From Gemmatimonadota bacterium (GTDB lineage: Bacteria; Gemmatimonadota; Gemmatimonadetes; Longimicrobiales; Gaopeijiaceae), in contig JAJCZZ010000108.1 in NCBI GenBank assembly GCA_029262115.1, positions 1-64,000 of the forward strand: DNA of 64,000 nt. Direction: 5' to 3'. The notes beneath the pieces are model-generated. The model made no database searches, was not told where the DNA came from, and saw nothing but the letters and a program-made list of their open reading frames with translations. The translations under genes were made by a program, and so were the position numbers. Shown here in pieces: positions 42,701 to 52,665 of this stretch (its first letter is position 1; every line of letters starts with the position of its first letter).

Positions 42701-42882
42701 TTGTCCGGCTCGGGTGTCTCGGTCAGAGTCGGCGAATGTAGTGGCGCGCGCGGAGGATTGGCGAGCCGACGTGTCCTCCGTCGTGGGCGCACCCGTTACC
42801 GCGCGGGAACGGAGAGCCGGAGGGGTTGGTACGAACGAGCACGAGGCCTCGCGCCTCCGGCCCATTCATCCAGGGAGTTCCT

Positions 42883-43752
42883 GTGGTTCCCCGCACCGTT
42901 CGGTCGACCTTCTCGACAGCGCTCCTGGCCGCAGCGGTTCTCGCCCCCCTGGGGGTGGCCGCTCAAGCGGATGAAGCTCCGCGGCCTGAATCGCCGCCGG
43001 ACAGCACAGGCTTCGTGCAGACCCCGACCGGCGGATTGTATTTCGAGTCGTTCGCGGTCGGGACACCGGTCGTCCTGCTGCACGGGTACGCGGCGCAGTG
43101 GCGGTCGAGCCAGTGGCGCCACCTCCTCGGCGACCTGATTGCCGATCACCGGATCATCGGCGTGGACGTTCGGGGGCACGGTCGGAGCGCCAAGCCCCAT
43201 AACGAAGAGGCGTACGGGATCGAGCTCGCGAGAGACGTACTTTCCGTGATGGACGGGCTCGGCGTCGAGGCGGCTCATCTCGTCGGCTACTCGATGGGCG
43301 GCATCATCGCGTTGAAGGCGGCCGCGGAGTACCCCGATCGCGTCCTGTCGACGACGCTGATCGGGCAGGGATGGTTGGCGGAGTCCGAACTCGAGAGGAT
43401 GTCGGCAAGGGCGCCACAACTCCGGGACATCGATCCGGACACGTTGTCGGGCACCGCTCTGGAAGGATATCGACGGAATGACGTCGATGCGCTGGCGGCT
43501 CTCGTAGCGGCCTATCCCGGGCTGTTGGTGCCGGAAGGGGACGTCGGATCGATTTCTGGCCCGCTCCTGGCCGTGGTGGGGTCCGAGGATCCCCGTCTGG
43601 CCCGGGCGGAGGCCCTCAAGTCGCTCCGCTCGGACGTTCGCCTTCGGGTGCTGGACGGGCGCACGCACGGCTCGGTCGTGGACGACCCCGCCTATGCGCA
43701 CGAGATCGGCCGCTTCGTACGCAGAGTACGCGGGCGCGCGCGACCACATTAG
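42883..43752 (+). CDS. Secreted alpha/beta hydrolase
   Basis: The 289-residue protein has a signal peptide (S-T-A-L-L-A-A-A-V-L-A-P-L-G-V-A-A-Q-A), oxyanion motif L-L-H-G-Y-A, nucleophile elbow G-Y-S-M-G-G, an Asp in V-V-G-S-E-D-P and a catalytic His in G-R-T-H-G-S. The cap between strand 6 and the acid is short. Substrate is unknown; esterase or lipase activity is the family default. GTG 42883 has GGGAG 6 nt upstream and sits at the signal peptide. It is divergent from the M14 gene. Confidence 0.88.
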   Translation: MVPRTVRSTFSTALLAAAVLAPLGVAAQADEAPRPESPPDSTGFVQTPTGGLYFESFAVGTPVVLLHGYAAQWRSSQWRHLLGDLIADHRIIGVDVRGHGRSAKPHNEEAYGIELARDVLSVMDGLGVEAAHLVGYSMGGIIALKAAAEYPDRVLSTTLIGQGWLAESELERMSARAPQLRDIDPDTLSGTALEGYRRNDVDALAALVAAYPGLLVPEGDVGSISGPLLAVVGSEDPRLARAEALKSLRSDVRLRVLDGRTHGSVVDDPAYAHEIGRFVRRVRGRARPH

Positions 43753-43856
43753 CGTCACGAGCCGCAGCCAACCCTATGCCGTCCAATTCGATCCACTAGA
43801 CAGGTTGCCACGTCGGTGGCGGCCTCGCCCTTCGCACCTCTCCCGCACGAGATGAC

Positions 43857-44854
<998 letters not shown>

Positions 44855-44858
<4 letters not shown>

Positions 44859-44911
44859 GGGAAGGGCGCGTGAGGGTACGGCGCATGAGGCTCACGGGGG
44901 GCGGCGCGTGA
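44855..44911 (+). CDS. Bridging mini-ORF between moxR and the DUF58 gene
   Basis: GTG at 44855 overlaps the moxR stop (GTGA). The 18-codon frame is Arg/Gly-rich (M-R-E-G-R-V-R-V-R-R-M-R-L-T-G-G-G-A) and its TGA overlaps the GTG of the next gene (GTGA). It may only serve to carry terminating ribosomes across a 49-bp gap. See findings. Confidence 0.4.
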
Positions 44912-45789
44912 TTCCCCGGGAGATCCTGAAGCAGGTCCGGCGCATCGAGATCTCCACCCGCGGTCTCGTGAATGAGGTCTTTTCCGGTGAATACCACTCG
45001 GTGTTCAAGGGCCGGGGGATGAATTTCGCCGAGGTGCGCGAGTACCAGTATGGAGACGATATCCGCTCCATCGACTGGAACGTGACGGCCCGCAACGGCG
45101 AGCCGTTCGTGAAGGTCTTCGAAGAGGAGCGGGAACTCACGGTCATGCTCGTCGTGGACGTCAGCGCGTCGGGCGACTTCGGGACGCGTGACCGCTTCAA
45201 GGGCGAGGTGGCCGTCGAGATCTGTGCGCTGCTCGCGTTCAGTGCCATCAAGAACAACGACAAGGTCGGTCTGATCATCTTCTCCGACCGGATCGAGAAA
45301 TTCGTTCCGCCCCGGAAGGGCCGACGCCACGTCCTCCGGGTCTTGCGGGAGCTTCTCTACCACCGGCCGCAGGGGCGCGGAACGGACATCGCCGCGGCGC
45401 TCGACTACCTGAACCACGTCCAGCGCAAGCGGGCCGTGACCTTCCTCGTGTCGGACTTCCGAGACGACGGCTTCGACAAGCCGTTGGCCGTTGCCGGACG
45501 CCGTCACGACTTGATCGCGGTGCGTTTGGCCGATGAGCGAGAGGAAGAGCTGCCCGCCGTCGGTCTCGTGGAGATGGAGGATCCGGAAACCGGGCGCCGC
45601 GTCGTGGTCGACACGGGTGCGCGCGGCTTCCGGGAGGCGTTCAAGGCGCGTGCGGCCGCCGCCCGCGCGGAGCTGGGGCGACGGCTTCGGCGGAGTCGTG
45701 TGGACGTGATCGACATCCATACGGGCGAGGCGTACGACCGGCCGCTCATGCGGTTCTTCCAGGAGCGTGAGCGGAGGAAGAAGCGATGA
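44908..45789 (+). CDS. DUF58 protein (VWA-like, MoxR partner)
   Basis: The 293-residue cytoplasmic protein has the DUF58 signature G-R-G-M-N-F-A-E-V-R-E-Y, G-D-D-I-R-S-I-D-W-N-V-T-A-R and V-K-V-F-E-E-E-R-E-L near residues 37-75. A VWA-like half follows with V-V-D-V-S-A-S-G (MIDAS-like D-x-S-x-S) and F-L-V-S-D-F-R-D-D. DUF58 proteins always travel with MoxR and are presumed substrates or adaptors. GTG 44908 is coupled to the mini-ORF upstream, and the stop overlaps the next gene by 4 bp (ATGA). Confidence 0.93.
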   Translation: MIPREILKQVRRIEISTRGLVNEVFSGEYHSVFKGRGMNFAEVREYQYGDDIRSIDWNVTARNGEPFVKVFEEERELTVMLVVDVSASGDFGTRDRFKGEVAVEICALLAFSAIKNNDKVGLIIFSDRIEKFVPPRKGRRHVLRVLRELLYHRPQGRGTDIAAALDYLNHVQRKRAVTFLVSDFRDDGFDKPLAVAGRRHDLIAVRLADEREEELPAVGLVEMEDPETGRRVVVDTGARGFREAFKARAAAARAELGRRLRRSRVDVIDIHTGEAYDRPLMRFFQERERRKKR

Positions 45790-46907
45790 GGCGTCCGCTG
45801 CGTGTCCACTCCGTGGTCGTCGCGATGGTCAGCGTAGTCGGGGGCGCGGCGGTCGCCCACGGCGCATCGGCGCAGCTCGCGTCGCCACAGGCCACCTCCC
45901 CACAGGCCGCTAGCGGCCGAAGCGCCACCGTGCGCACCCAGGTCGACACCACGCTCATCACCCTCGGAGATCCGGTCCGGATGTCGGTCCGCATCGAGCA
46001 CGCCATAGGGGCGCGGGTCGTGTGGCCCGACTCGATCGACGTGTCTCCGTTCGAGGTGCTGTCGGCCGAGGCGGGGGAACCCGCGGCACAGGGCGGTCGA
46101 GCGGTTACGACCGCGGAATTGACCCTTACGGCGTTCGAGTTGGGAACGCTCGACATCCCGCCGATTCCGATCGAGGTGGTGGGTCCCGATGGCACCGAGC
46201 GGGTCACCACGGACCGCTTCGTGATCGATATTCAGTCGGTGGGCGCGGACGAGGGGGGTGACATCCGGGGCATCCGCGGACCGTTGGCGCTCCCGGGCGG
46301 CGTCCGGGAGATCGGTCTGGGTCTCCTGCTCGTGCTGGCGGCCCTGCTCGTCGCCTTCGGCGTGTACAGGTACTGGAAGACGCGCCGGGACGTCGCCGCG
46401 GGAATCGCGACCGTGCGTCTGCCGCACGAGATCGCCCTCGAAGCGCTCGGAGAGCTCGCGTCGTCCGACCATCTGGTGAGGGGGGAGGTGAAGGAGTATC
46501 ACATCGAGCTGTCGGACATCCTGCGCCACTACATCGAACGGCGCTTCGCCGTGCCCGCGCTGGAGATGACGACCCGCCAGGTCACTCGGGGACTGGAGCG
46601 TCAGGGTGCACCGGCGGAGTTCCGCGCCCGCCTGGCGTCGTTTCTCCAGAGGGCGGATATGGTGAAATTCGCGAAGGTGCGGCCCGGGCACGAGGCGTCG
46701 CGGGAGCTTCTGGAAGAGGGTCGGGCCCTCGTGGTGATGACCGTCCCGCGGCCGGTGCTCGCTCGGGACACATCCGGGACCGCGCCGGAAGAGAACGAGG
46801 TCGGGGACGAGGACCGGGGCGCGGTCGAGAACCAGAACCACCGTGCGGACGAGGACGAGGTCGAGGTGCCCGTGGCCGTCGATCACGAGGAGGGTGGGGC
46901 GCCATGA
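45786..46907 (+). CDS. BatD-like/DUF4381-like membrane protein
   Basis: A signal peptide (V-V-V-A-M-V-S-V-V-G-G-A-A-V-A-H-G-A-S-A) leads to an immunoglobulin-like extracytoplasmic domain of the BatD N-terminal type (D-T-T-L-I-T-L-G-D-P-V-R-M-S-V-R-I), one transmembrane helix (residues 176-197), a cytoplasmic helical domain (Y-H-I-E-L-S-D-I-L-R-H-Y-I-E-R-R-F) and an acidic tail. This short protein between DUF58 and batA is a regular member of such operons. It overlaps both sides by ATGA (the downstream one with a mini-ORF). Confidence 0.82.
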   Translation: MRRPLRVHSVVVAMVSVVGGAAVAHGASAQLASPQATSPQAASGRSATVRTQVDTTLITLGDPVRMSVRIEHAIGARVVWPDSIDVSPFEVLSAEAGEPAAQGGRAVTTAELTLTAFELGTLDIPPIPIEVVGPDGTERVTTDRFVIDIQSVGADEGGDIRGIRGPLALPGGVREIGLGLLLVLAALLVAFGVYRYWKTRRDVAAGIATVRLPHEIALEALGELASSDHLVRGEVKEYHIELSDILRHYIERRFAVPALEMTTRQVTRGLERQGAPAEFRARLASFLQRADMVKFAKVRPGHEASRELLEEGRALVVMTVPRPVLARDTSGTAPEENEVGDEDRGAVENQNHRADEDEVEVPVAVDHEEGGAP

Positions 46908-46960
46908 TGGAACGTCTCGAGAGCCCTATGGCCGGCCGCCTCGACGGCGGGTCCCCATGA
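46904..46960 (+). CDS. Bridging mini-ORF before batA
   Basis: ATG at 46904 lies in the ATGA that ends the previous gene. The 18-codon frame (M-M-E-R-L-E-S-P-M-A-G-R-L-D-G-G-S-P) stops at TGA 46958-46960, inside the ATGA that starts batA. It has exactly the same length (57 bp) as the mini-ORF after moxR. Confidence 0.4.
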   Translation: MMERLESPMAGRLDGGSP

Positions 46961-47943
46961 TCCGCTTCCAGGATCCGTGGGTGCTGGGTCTCCTGCTGCT
47001 CATCCCCCTGGCACTCTGGTACCGAAATCGCCGCGATCGGTCGACGGGCGCCTTGCGCTTCTCGGCGGTGGACACGGTCGAGGACGTGGGAGGCGGGGTG
47101 GCTCGCTGGAAGCAGTGGCTGCCGGGGGCACTGCGCGTGCTCGCGGCCGTTGCCATGGTCTTCGCGCTCGCGCGGCCGCAGACGTCCGTCAGTTCCCAGA
47201 ACGTTCTGACCGAGGGCATCGACATCGTCATGGTCATGGACCTGTCGAGCTCGATGCTGGCGGAGGATCTGGAGCCGAACCGCCTGGAGGCCGCCAAGCT
47301 CGTCGCGACGGACTTCGTTTCGGGCAGGCTCAATGACCGGATCGGAGTCGTCGCATTTGCGGGTAAGGCATTCACCCAGTCGCCGCTGACCTTCGACCGG
47401 AACGTAGTCCAGAATCTCCTGTTCGAGCTCGAGTCCGGGATGATCGAGGACGGTACGGCCGTCGGAATGGGCCTGGCCACGGCGGTGAAGAGGCTGGAGG
47501 CGTCCGAGGCCGCATCGCGCGTGGCGATTCTCATCACGGACGGCAGCAACAACCGCGGCGAGATCGGGCCGCTGACCGCCGCCCAGATGGCGGAGGCGCT
47601 CGGGGTGCGCGTGTACACGATCGGCGTGGGCACCCGGGGACAGGCTCGTGTGCCGGTGACGGACGATCGGGGTCGCAGGCGCTACATCACGACCGAAGTG
47701 GATATCGACGAGGAGTCGCTCCAGGCCGTGGCGGAGCGCACGGGAGGACGGTACTTCCGCGCCACGGACAACCAGAGCCTCGCCGCCATCTACGAGGAGA
47801 TCGACCAACTGGAAACCACGGAGATCGAGGTCGAGAACTTCACACGGTTCGAGGAACGCTTCCCGCCGTTCCTGCTCACGGGCCTGCTCCTCTTGACGCT
47901 CGAGTTGACGCTGACCCGAACGATTCTGCGGAGGCTGCCATGA
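46957..47943 (+). CDS. batA: BatA: VWA-domain membrane protein
   Basis: The 328-residue protein has an N-terminal membrane anchor (V-L-G-L-L-L-L-I-P-L-A-L-W-Y), a second helix near residues 55-70, a VWA domain starting V-M-V-M-D-L-S-S-S-M (MIDAS D-x-S-x-S) with later T-D-G-S-N-N, and a C-terminal helix. The product should sit in the inner membrane with the VWA domain in the periplasm. The usual partner is BatB, encoded next. The start ATG is coupled to the mini-ORF. Confidence 0.92.
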   Translation: MIRFQDPWVLGLLLLIPLALWYRNRRDRSTGALRFSAVDTVEDVGGGVARWKQWLPGALRVLAAVAMVFALARPQTSVSSQNVLTEGIDIVMVMDLSSSMLAEDLEPNRLEAAKLVATDFVSGRLNDRIGVVAFAGKAFTQSPLTFDRNVVQNLLFELESGMIEDGTAVGMGLATAVKRLEASEAASRVAILITDGSNNRGEIGPLTAAQMAEALGVRVYTIGVGTRGQARVPVTDDRGRRRYITTEVDIDEESLQAVAERTGGRYFRATDNQSLAAIYEEIDQLETTEIEVENFTRFEERFPPFLLTGLLLLTLELTLTRTILRRLP

Positions 47944-47990
47944 GGCGCGGGCGTAGCGGCGAGTGGGCACGCGGCCGGGGGGTACGCTGA
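47940..47990 (+). CDS. Bridging mini-ORF between batA and batB
   Basis: ATG at 47940 overlaps the batA stop (ATGA). The 16-codon frame (M-R-R-G-R-S-G-E-W-A-R-G-R-G-V-R) stops at TGA 47988-47990, whose last base is the A of the batB ATG (TGATG). Like the other two it is short, Arg/Gly-rich or polar, and fills the whole intergenic gap. Confidence 0.4.
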   Translation: MRRGRSGEWARGRGVR

Positions 47991-49036
47991 TGTTCAGATT
48001 CGGAGCGTCGGAGTGGCTGTGGGCGCTCTTCGTCGTACCCCTCGTCGCTGCTCTCTTCTGGATTTCGTATCGGGCTCGCCACCGCGCCCTGGAGCGCTTC
48101 GGTGACTCTCCACTGGTCGCGCGGCTCACCCGCTCGGTGAGTGAGCGCGGGCGCTTCGCGAAGGCTGTGCTCCTGGTCACGGCGCTGGCCCTGACCGTGG
48201 TGGCCCTGGCCAGGCCGCAGTTCGGAACCCGTGTGGAGACCGTCCAGAGTCGCGGCCAGGACGTCATGGTGGCGCTCGATCTCTCGGCCTCCATGCTGGC
48301 GGAGGATGTGTCCCCGAATCGGCTGGAGCGGGCGCGGCTCTCCGTTCTGCGGCTCATGCGGCAGCTCGACGGCGACCGAGTCGGCCTGGTGGCGTTCGCG
48401 GCCGACGCGTTCGTGCAGAGCCCGCTGACCGTCGACTACGGGGCCGCCGCGATGTTCTTGAATGCCATGACGCCCGACATCATGCCGGTTCAGGGAACGA
48501 ACCTGGGGGCCGCTCTTCGCGTATCACTGGATGCGTTGCGCGACGCGCGGGAGGCTCGGGTTCTCGTGGTGGTCACCGACGGTGAAGACCACGAGGGCGA
48601 GATCGACGAGCAGATCCAGAGGGCGGTCGCATCCGGTGTGCGCATCCACACAGTCGGACTCGGGTCCGCCGAGGGCGTGCCAATTCCCGTGTTCGATGCG
48701 CAGGGACGCCGCCAGGGCTTCAAGCGGGACGAGGACGGCAACGTCGTCACCACGCATCTGGACGAGGAGACGCTGATGCGGGTCGCCGAAGCCACCGGTG
48801 GGCGGTACGTGCGAGCCGGGGGCTCAGCGGCCGCGCTGGACGAATTGGTCGACGAGATCGCGGGGGTCGACGGCGAGGCGGTCGACGCCCGTCAGATCAC
48901 GCAGTTCGAGGAGCGGTACCAGATCTTTCTGGGGCTCGCCCTCGCGCTCTTGATGGCCGAGGTACTGGTGTCCGATCGCAGGAAGACCGACCACGAGTGG
49001 GTCGGCCGTTTCGACCGGGGAATGGAGGGATCATGA
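47990..49036 (+). CDS. batB: BatB: VWA-domain membrane protein
   Basis: The 348-residue protein has the same layout as BatA: N-terminal helix (W-L-W-A-L-F-V-V-P-L-V-A-A-L-F-W), a second helix near 60, a VWA domain starting V-A-L-D-L-S-A-S-M with T-D-G-E-D-H, and a C-terminal helix (I-F-L-G-L-A-L-A-L-L-M-A-E-V-L). Duplication of the VWA gene is characteristic of bat operons. The ATG at 47990 overlaps the mini-ORF stop; the stop overlaps batC by ATGA. Confidence 0.92.
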   Translation: MFRFGASEWLWALFVVPLVAALFWISYRARHRALERFGDSPLVARLTRSVSERGRFAKAVLLVTALALTVVALARPQFGTRVETVQSRGQDVMVALDLSASMLAEDVSPNRLERARLSVLRLMRQLDGDRVGLVAFAADAFVQSPLTVDYGAAAMFLNAMTPDIMPVQGTNLGAALRVSLDALRDAREARVLVVVTDGEDHEGEIDEQIQRAVASGVRIHTVGLGSAEGVPIPVFDAQGRRQGFKRDEDGNVVTTHLDEETLMRVAEATGGRYVRAGGSAAALDELVDEIAGVDGEAVDARQITQFEERYQIFLGLALALLMAEVLVSDRRKTDHEWVGRFDRGMEGS

Positions 49037-49872
49037 GACGATATTTCATGGCGATGGCGGTAGGTCTGTTCATGACCGTGCCGCTGGGGCTCAGCGCCCA
49101 GTCAGGTCGGTCGGCGGTCGATGCCGGAAACCGCCTGTACGAGGAGGGGCGCTTCGACGAGGCCCTGCAACAGTATCTGGAGGCGATGCGAGAGAACCCG
49201 GAATCGCCGTTGATCCGGTTCAACGCGGGCAACGCGCTCTATCAGAACCAGGACTTCCGTAGGGCCCTCGAATCGTATCAGGAAGCCCTCGAGAGTGGGG
49301 ACCCGGCCCTCACGTCCGCTGCCTGGTACAACGTGGGGAACGCGCTGTACCGCGCTCAGGAGCTGCAGGCCAGCGCCGAAGCGTACAAGCAGGCGTTGCG
49401 GGCGAATCCGCATGACATGGACGCGAAGCACAACCTCGAGCGCGTCCTCGAGAAGATGCAGGAGCAGCCGCAGGACGGGCAGGACGGTGAGGAGAGCGAG
49501 AATCAGGACGACTCGGATCAGCAACAGCAGCAGCCGGGAGAGGGACAGCAGGGCGAGCAGGACCCGCAGGACGGGGAGCAGGACCCGGGCGATCAGGAGA
49601 ACGAGGGCCAGCCCGAGGACCCGTCCGACCAGGACGGTGAGCCCCAGGACGGCGAGCAGGACCCGCAGGACGGCGATCAGGATGGGCAGAATCCGGGACA
49701 GCAGCCGCCCGAGGGGCCGGAACAGGAGGGCCAGGGTCAGCCGATGCCGCAGGAAGGGGAGATGAGCCCGGAAGAGGCACGTCGACTGCTCGACGCCATC
49801 GACGAGGACCCCGAAGAGGTGAACCGTCAGCCGGGCACGCCGTTGGGCCGCCGTCCCAAGAAGGACTGGTAG
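49033..49872 (+). CDS. batC: BatC: TPR protein with acidic/Gln-rich tail
   Basis: The 279-residue secreted protein has a signal peptide (M-A-V-G-L-F-M-T-V-P-L-G-L-S-A-Q), three or four tetratricopeptide repeats (A-G-N-R-L-Y-E-E-G-R-F-D-E-A-L-Q-Q-Y; F-N-A-G-N-A-L-Y; Y-N-V-G-N-A-L-Y) up to residue 145, and a long low-complexity region of Gln/Asp/Glu/Pro/Gly (Q-D-P-Q-D-G-E-Q-D type, 148-250). The tail is acidic and surely disordered. BatC is thought to scaffold the Bat complex. Its TAG stop shares a base with the batD GTG (TAGTG). Confidence 0.9.
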   Translation: MRRYFMAMAVGLFMTVPLGLSAQSGRSAVDAGNRLYEEGRFDEALQQYLEAMRENPESPLIRFNAGNALYQNQDFRRALESYQEALESGDPALTSAAWYNVGNALYRAQELQASAEAYKQALRANPHDMDAKHNLERVLEKMQEQPQDGQDGEESENQDDSDQQQQQPGEGQQGEQDPQDGEQDPGDQENEGQPEDPSDQDGEPQDGEQDPQDGDQDGQNPGQQPPEGPEQEGQGQPMPQEGEMSPEEARRLLDAIDEDPEEVNRQPGTPLGRRPKKDW

Positions 49873-51812
49873 TGCGTCGCTGGCTCGCTCGAAGCGGGCG
49901 CGCCGGCTCCGCTCGTGCCCGAAGCGGTGGCGTTCGGTGCGGTCGCGACCGAAGCGGCGACGTCCGGTGCGCTCATGTCCGAAGCGGTGACGGAGGCGCC
50001 CGCCGGGTGCCCTTTGCCGGCCGCACGGTGGCGACGTTTGCACTGGCAGTGGCCCTGGTGCTTCCCGCGGACGCCTCCGGTCAGGCTACCGCCCGGGCGT
50101 TCCTGACACCCGGCTCCGAAGTGAACGTCGGTGAGACGTTCATCGTGAGCGTCGAGGTCAGTCAGGGTGGCTCGATGGAGCAGGACCCCTCTCCACCGGA
50201 TCTGTCCGGGTGGGCCCAGTACCTCGGCAGCGGATCGTCCCGGTCGGTCACGATCGTGAACGGGCGCTCGACGGTCACCGAAGCCATCCAGTTCCGGTAC
50301 CGGGCGAACCGGGAGGGCGCGTTCGGTGTGCCCTCCGTCTCCGTTCAGGCGGACGGGCGGACGCTGCGGACCGACCCACTCACGGTTACGGTGCGGCCGA
50401 GGGGGCAGGCGCCGTCTCGCGGTACGCCCACGGCCCAGGATGCAGGCTTTTCCGGCGACGACATCTTCGTCACTGCCGAGGTCGCGCGGACCCGTGTGCG
50501 CGAGGGCGAGCCGCTCGTCGTGGCGTACCGGATCTGGACGCGCGTGAACGTGACCTCCTATACGCTCACCGGCGTCCCGGAAATGGAGGGCTTCTGGGTG
50601 GAGGAGATCCCCTCTAGTGGGTCTCCGCAGGTCGAACAACGGACCCGAGGTGGACAGCAGTACACCTCCGCCGTCCTACGCCGGGTCGTGGTGGTCCCCA
50701 CCGGGTCGGGCCAGCGGACGCTCGAGCCACTGAAGATCGATGCGCAGGTGCGCGTTCGGCGGAGGGGCGGGGATCCGTTCGACCGGATCTTCGGCGGAGG
50801 GCTGTTCGGCACGAGCCTCGAGTCGGTGACCGTCGAATCGCGGCCGGTGACGATCAACGTCGAGCCGCTCCCACCGGGACGTCCCGAGCCGTTCAGCGGT
50901 GTGGTCGGAGACCTCGTCGTCCGGTCGGAACTCGACCAGACGACCGTGAACACCAACGACGCCGTCACCCTGACGGTGCACGTGTCGGGGTCGGGGAGCA
51001 TCCGGACGGTGCCCCAGCCGGAGATCGACCTGCCCGAGGCGTTCGAGATCTTCCCTCCCGAGACGTCGGACATGATCCGGGCCTCGTCCCGAGGCATTGC
51101 CGGCACGAAGACCTTCGAGTTCGTCCTGATCCCGAGGGCGCCGGGGCAGTACACGATTCCCGCCATCCGGTACGGCTACTTCGACGAGCGTTCGGACGGC
51201 TACCGAACCGCCGAGGCGCCGGCCATCGCGGTCTCGGTCACGGGCACGGCGGCCGATGGGCCGGGGTCGGGGCGGGGCGGGGTAACGGAGCTTCGCCAGG
51301 ACATCCGGTTCATCCATCTCGGTATTCCGACGCTCAGACCGACCTCGAGCGGACTCGCCCGGGATGTCGTGTTCTGGCTGGTTCTGCTCCTTCCCATGGT
51401 AGGTGCCGCCGGGGCCCTCGCCCTCCGCCGCCATCAGGAGCGCATGGAGGGTGACGTTGCGTACGCGCGGGGTCGGCAGGCCGGTCGGGTGGCGCGCAAG
51501 CGGTTCTCAGAGGCCGCCCAACTCTCCGAAGGTACGGACGGCCGTGCGTTCTACGCCGAAGTGGCTCGCGCCCTCCGCGGCTTCATTGCTGACAAGTTGA
51601 ATCTCGCGGAAGCGGGGATGCAGCGGGCTGACTTCCGCGCGGGGCTGGAGAAGGCCGGGGTGGAAGAGGCGCTCGTCGCTCGGGTGGAGGGATGTCTGGA
51701 CGAATGCGACCGCCACCGGTTCGGACCGAGGTCGGCCGAGGCGCAGGAGATGCGGCGCTTCCTCGACGAAGCCTCCTCCATCATGGCCGATTTGGACAAG
51801 GCCGTTCGATGA
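49872..51812 (+). CDS. batD: BatD: BatD-like membrane protein; true start may be GTG 50007
   Basis: From GTG 49872 the product has 646 residues, but the first 45 are four 10-residue Arg/Ser/Gly repeats. The signal peptide begins only after them (V-P-F-A-G-R-T-V-A-T-F-A-L-A-V-A-L-V-L-P-A). GTG 50007 lies exactly there, 10 nt after GGAGG, and is my preferred start. The mature protein has several beta-sandwich domains (residues 80-470 of the long form), a transmembrane helix (V-F-W-L-V-L-L-L-P-M-V-G-A-A-G-A-L), and a cytoplasmic helical domain (F-Y-A-E-V-A-R-A-L-R-G-F-I). The stop overlaps the next gene by 4 bp. Confidence 0.88.
   Translation: MRRWLARSGRAGSARARSGGVRCGRDRSGDVRCAHVRSGDGGARRVPFAGRTVATFALAVALVLPADASGQATARAFLTPGSEVNVGETFIVSVEVSQGGSMEQDPSPPDLSGWAQYLGSGSSRSVTIVNGRSTVTEAIQFRYRANREGAFGVPSVSVQADGRTLRTDPLTVTVRPRGQAPSRGTPTAQDAGFSGDDIFVTAEVARTRVREGEPLVVAYRIWTRVNVTSYTLTGVPEMEGFWVEEIPSSGSPQVEQRTRGGQQYTSAVLRRVVVVPTGSGQRTLEPLKIDAQVRVRRRGGDPFDRIFGGGLFGTSLESVTVESRPVTINVEPLPPGRPEPFSGVVGDLVVRSELDQTTVNTNDAVTLTVHVSGSGSIRTVPQPEIDLPEAFEIFPPETSDMIRASSRGIAGTKTFEFVLIPRAPGQYTIPAIRYGYFDERSDGYRTAEAPAIAVSVTGTAADGPGSGRGGVTELRQDIRFIHLGIPTLRPTSSGLARDVVFWLVLLLPMVGAAGALALRRHQERMEGDVAYARGRQAGRVARKRFSEAAQLSEGTDGRAFYAEVARALRGFIADKLNLAEAGMQRADFRAGLEKAGVEEALVARVEGCLDECDRHRFGPRSAEAQEMRRFLDEASSIMADLDKAVR
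49890..50009 (+). repeat. Four 30-bp tandem repeats at the batC-batD junction
   Basis: CGAAGCGG recurs at 49890, 49920, 49950 and 49980, exactly every 30 bp, with diverged bodies between. In the batD frame this gives repeats beginning S-G-R-A-G / S-G-G-V-R / S-G-D-V-R / S-G-D-G-G. The repeats occupy the gap before the signal peptide. Confidence 0.8.
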
Positions 51813-52597
51813 GGTGCCTCGGATGCGTCGTCCGAAGTCGGGCGTGGAGGGCCGGGGTCGTGGCGCTGGCCTTCATCGGAGTGCCATCTCCGGGGGAATC
51901 GCAGGTCGATGCCTTCCGGGAAGGGAACGACTACTATCAGGAAGGGCGCTTCATCGAGGCCGTGCACGCCTACCGATCGGTGCTCGGCGCCGGCGTCGAG
52001 AGCGCGGAGGTCCACTACAACCTCGGCAATGCGTTCTTCAAGGCGGACAGCCTCGGACGGGCGATCCTGAGTTGGGAGAGGGCGCTGGCGCTGGACCCGG
52101 GGCACCCCGACGCCCGGTCCAACATCGAGTTGGCCCGAAGCCTGACGCAGGATGTCGTGGAGCCGATCCGGACGTTCTGGCTCGTGGATGCGTACCGTTG
52201 GTGGATCCAGTGGCTGCCTCGCCCCCTCCTGCTGACCTTGGCCGCCCTCGGCTGGCTGGCGCTTTGGGTCGGTGTGGTCCTTGGCATCTTGGCGCGAAAG
52301 CGCGGCGTTCGAAGAGTCGCGTCACTCCTGGCGGTGTCCGGGGGCGTGGTGGCCGTACTCCTCTCCGTGAATATCGCGGTTCGGGAATTCGGGCTGGGCG
52401 CGGTGGAGCGCGGAGTCGTGCTATCGAAGGTCGTGCCCGTGCGCTCCGCCCCGACCGCCGACGACAACCTGATCCTCTTCGAAATCCACGAAGGGACGCG
52501 GGTGCGCATCGACGAGCGCACCGACCAGTGGGCCGAGGTCGTACTGGACGACGGCAAGGTCGGCTGGGTGGAGGTCGGGACGTTCGAGGTAATCTGA
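51809..52597 (+). CDS. batE: BatE: TPR plus SH3-like membrane protein
   Basis: The 262-residue last gene of the operon encodes a signal peptide, two TPR motifs (G-N-D-Y-Y-Q-E-G-R-F-I-E-A-V-H-A-Y; Y-N-L-G-N-A-F-F-K-A), two transmembrane helices (about 130-155 and 162-185) and a C-terminal bacterial SH3-like domain (V-V-P-V-R-S-A-P-T-A-D-D-N ... G-W-V-E-V-G). This is the BatE architecture and may bind peptidoglycan or a partner in the periplasm. The ATG lies in the ATGA that ends batD. Confidence 0.9.
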   Translation: MRCLGCVVRSRAWRAGVVALAFIGVPSPGESQVDAFREGNDYYQEGRFIEAVHAYRSVLGAGVESAEVHYNLGNAFFKADSLGRAILSWERALALDPGHPDARSNIELARSLTQDVVEPIRTFWLVDAYRWWIQWLPRPLLLTLAALGWLALWVGVVLGILARKRGVRRVASLLAVSGGVVAVLLSVNIAVREFGLGAVERGVVLSKVVPVRSAPTADDNLILFEIHEGTRVRIDERTDQWAEVVLDDGKVGWVEVGTFEVI

Positions 52598-52665
52598 GGG
52601 GGCCCCCCCGTCAGTCGGTATCTGTCGGGCGCCGCCGAATGGGCGCGCCGGCACCGGCCGAGGGA

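Noticed and set aside
40748-43138. 796-codon plus-strand frame antisense to the M14 peptidase
   Set aside because: Composition is His/Arg/Val/Gly biased without any recognisable motif, while the minus strand has a clear signal peptide and M14 motifs.
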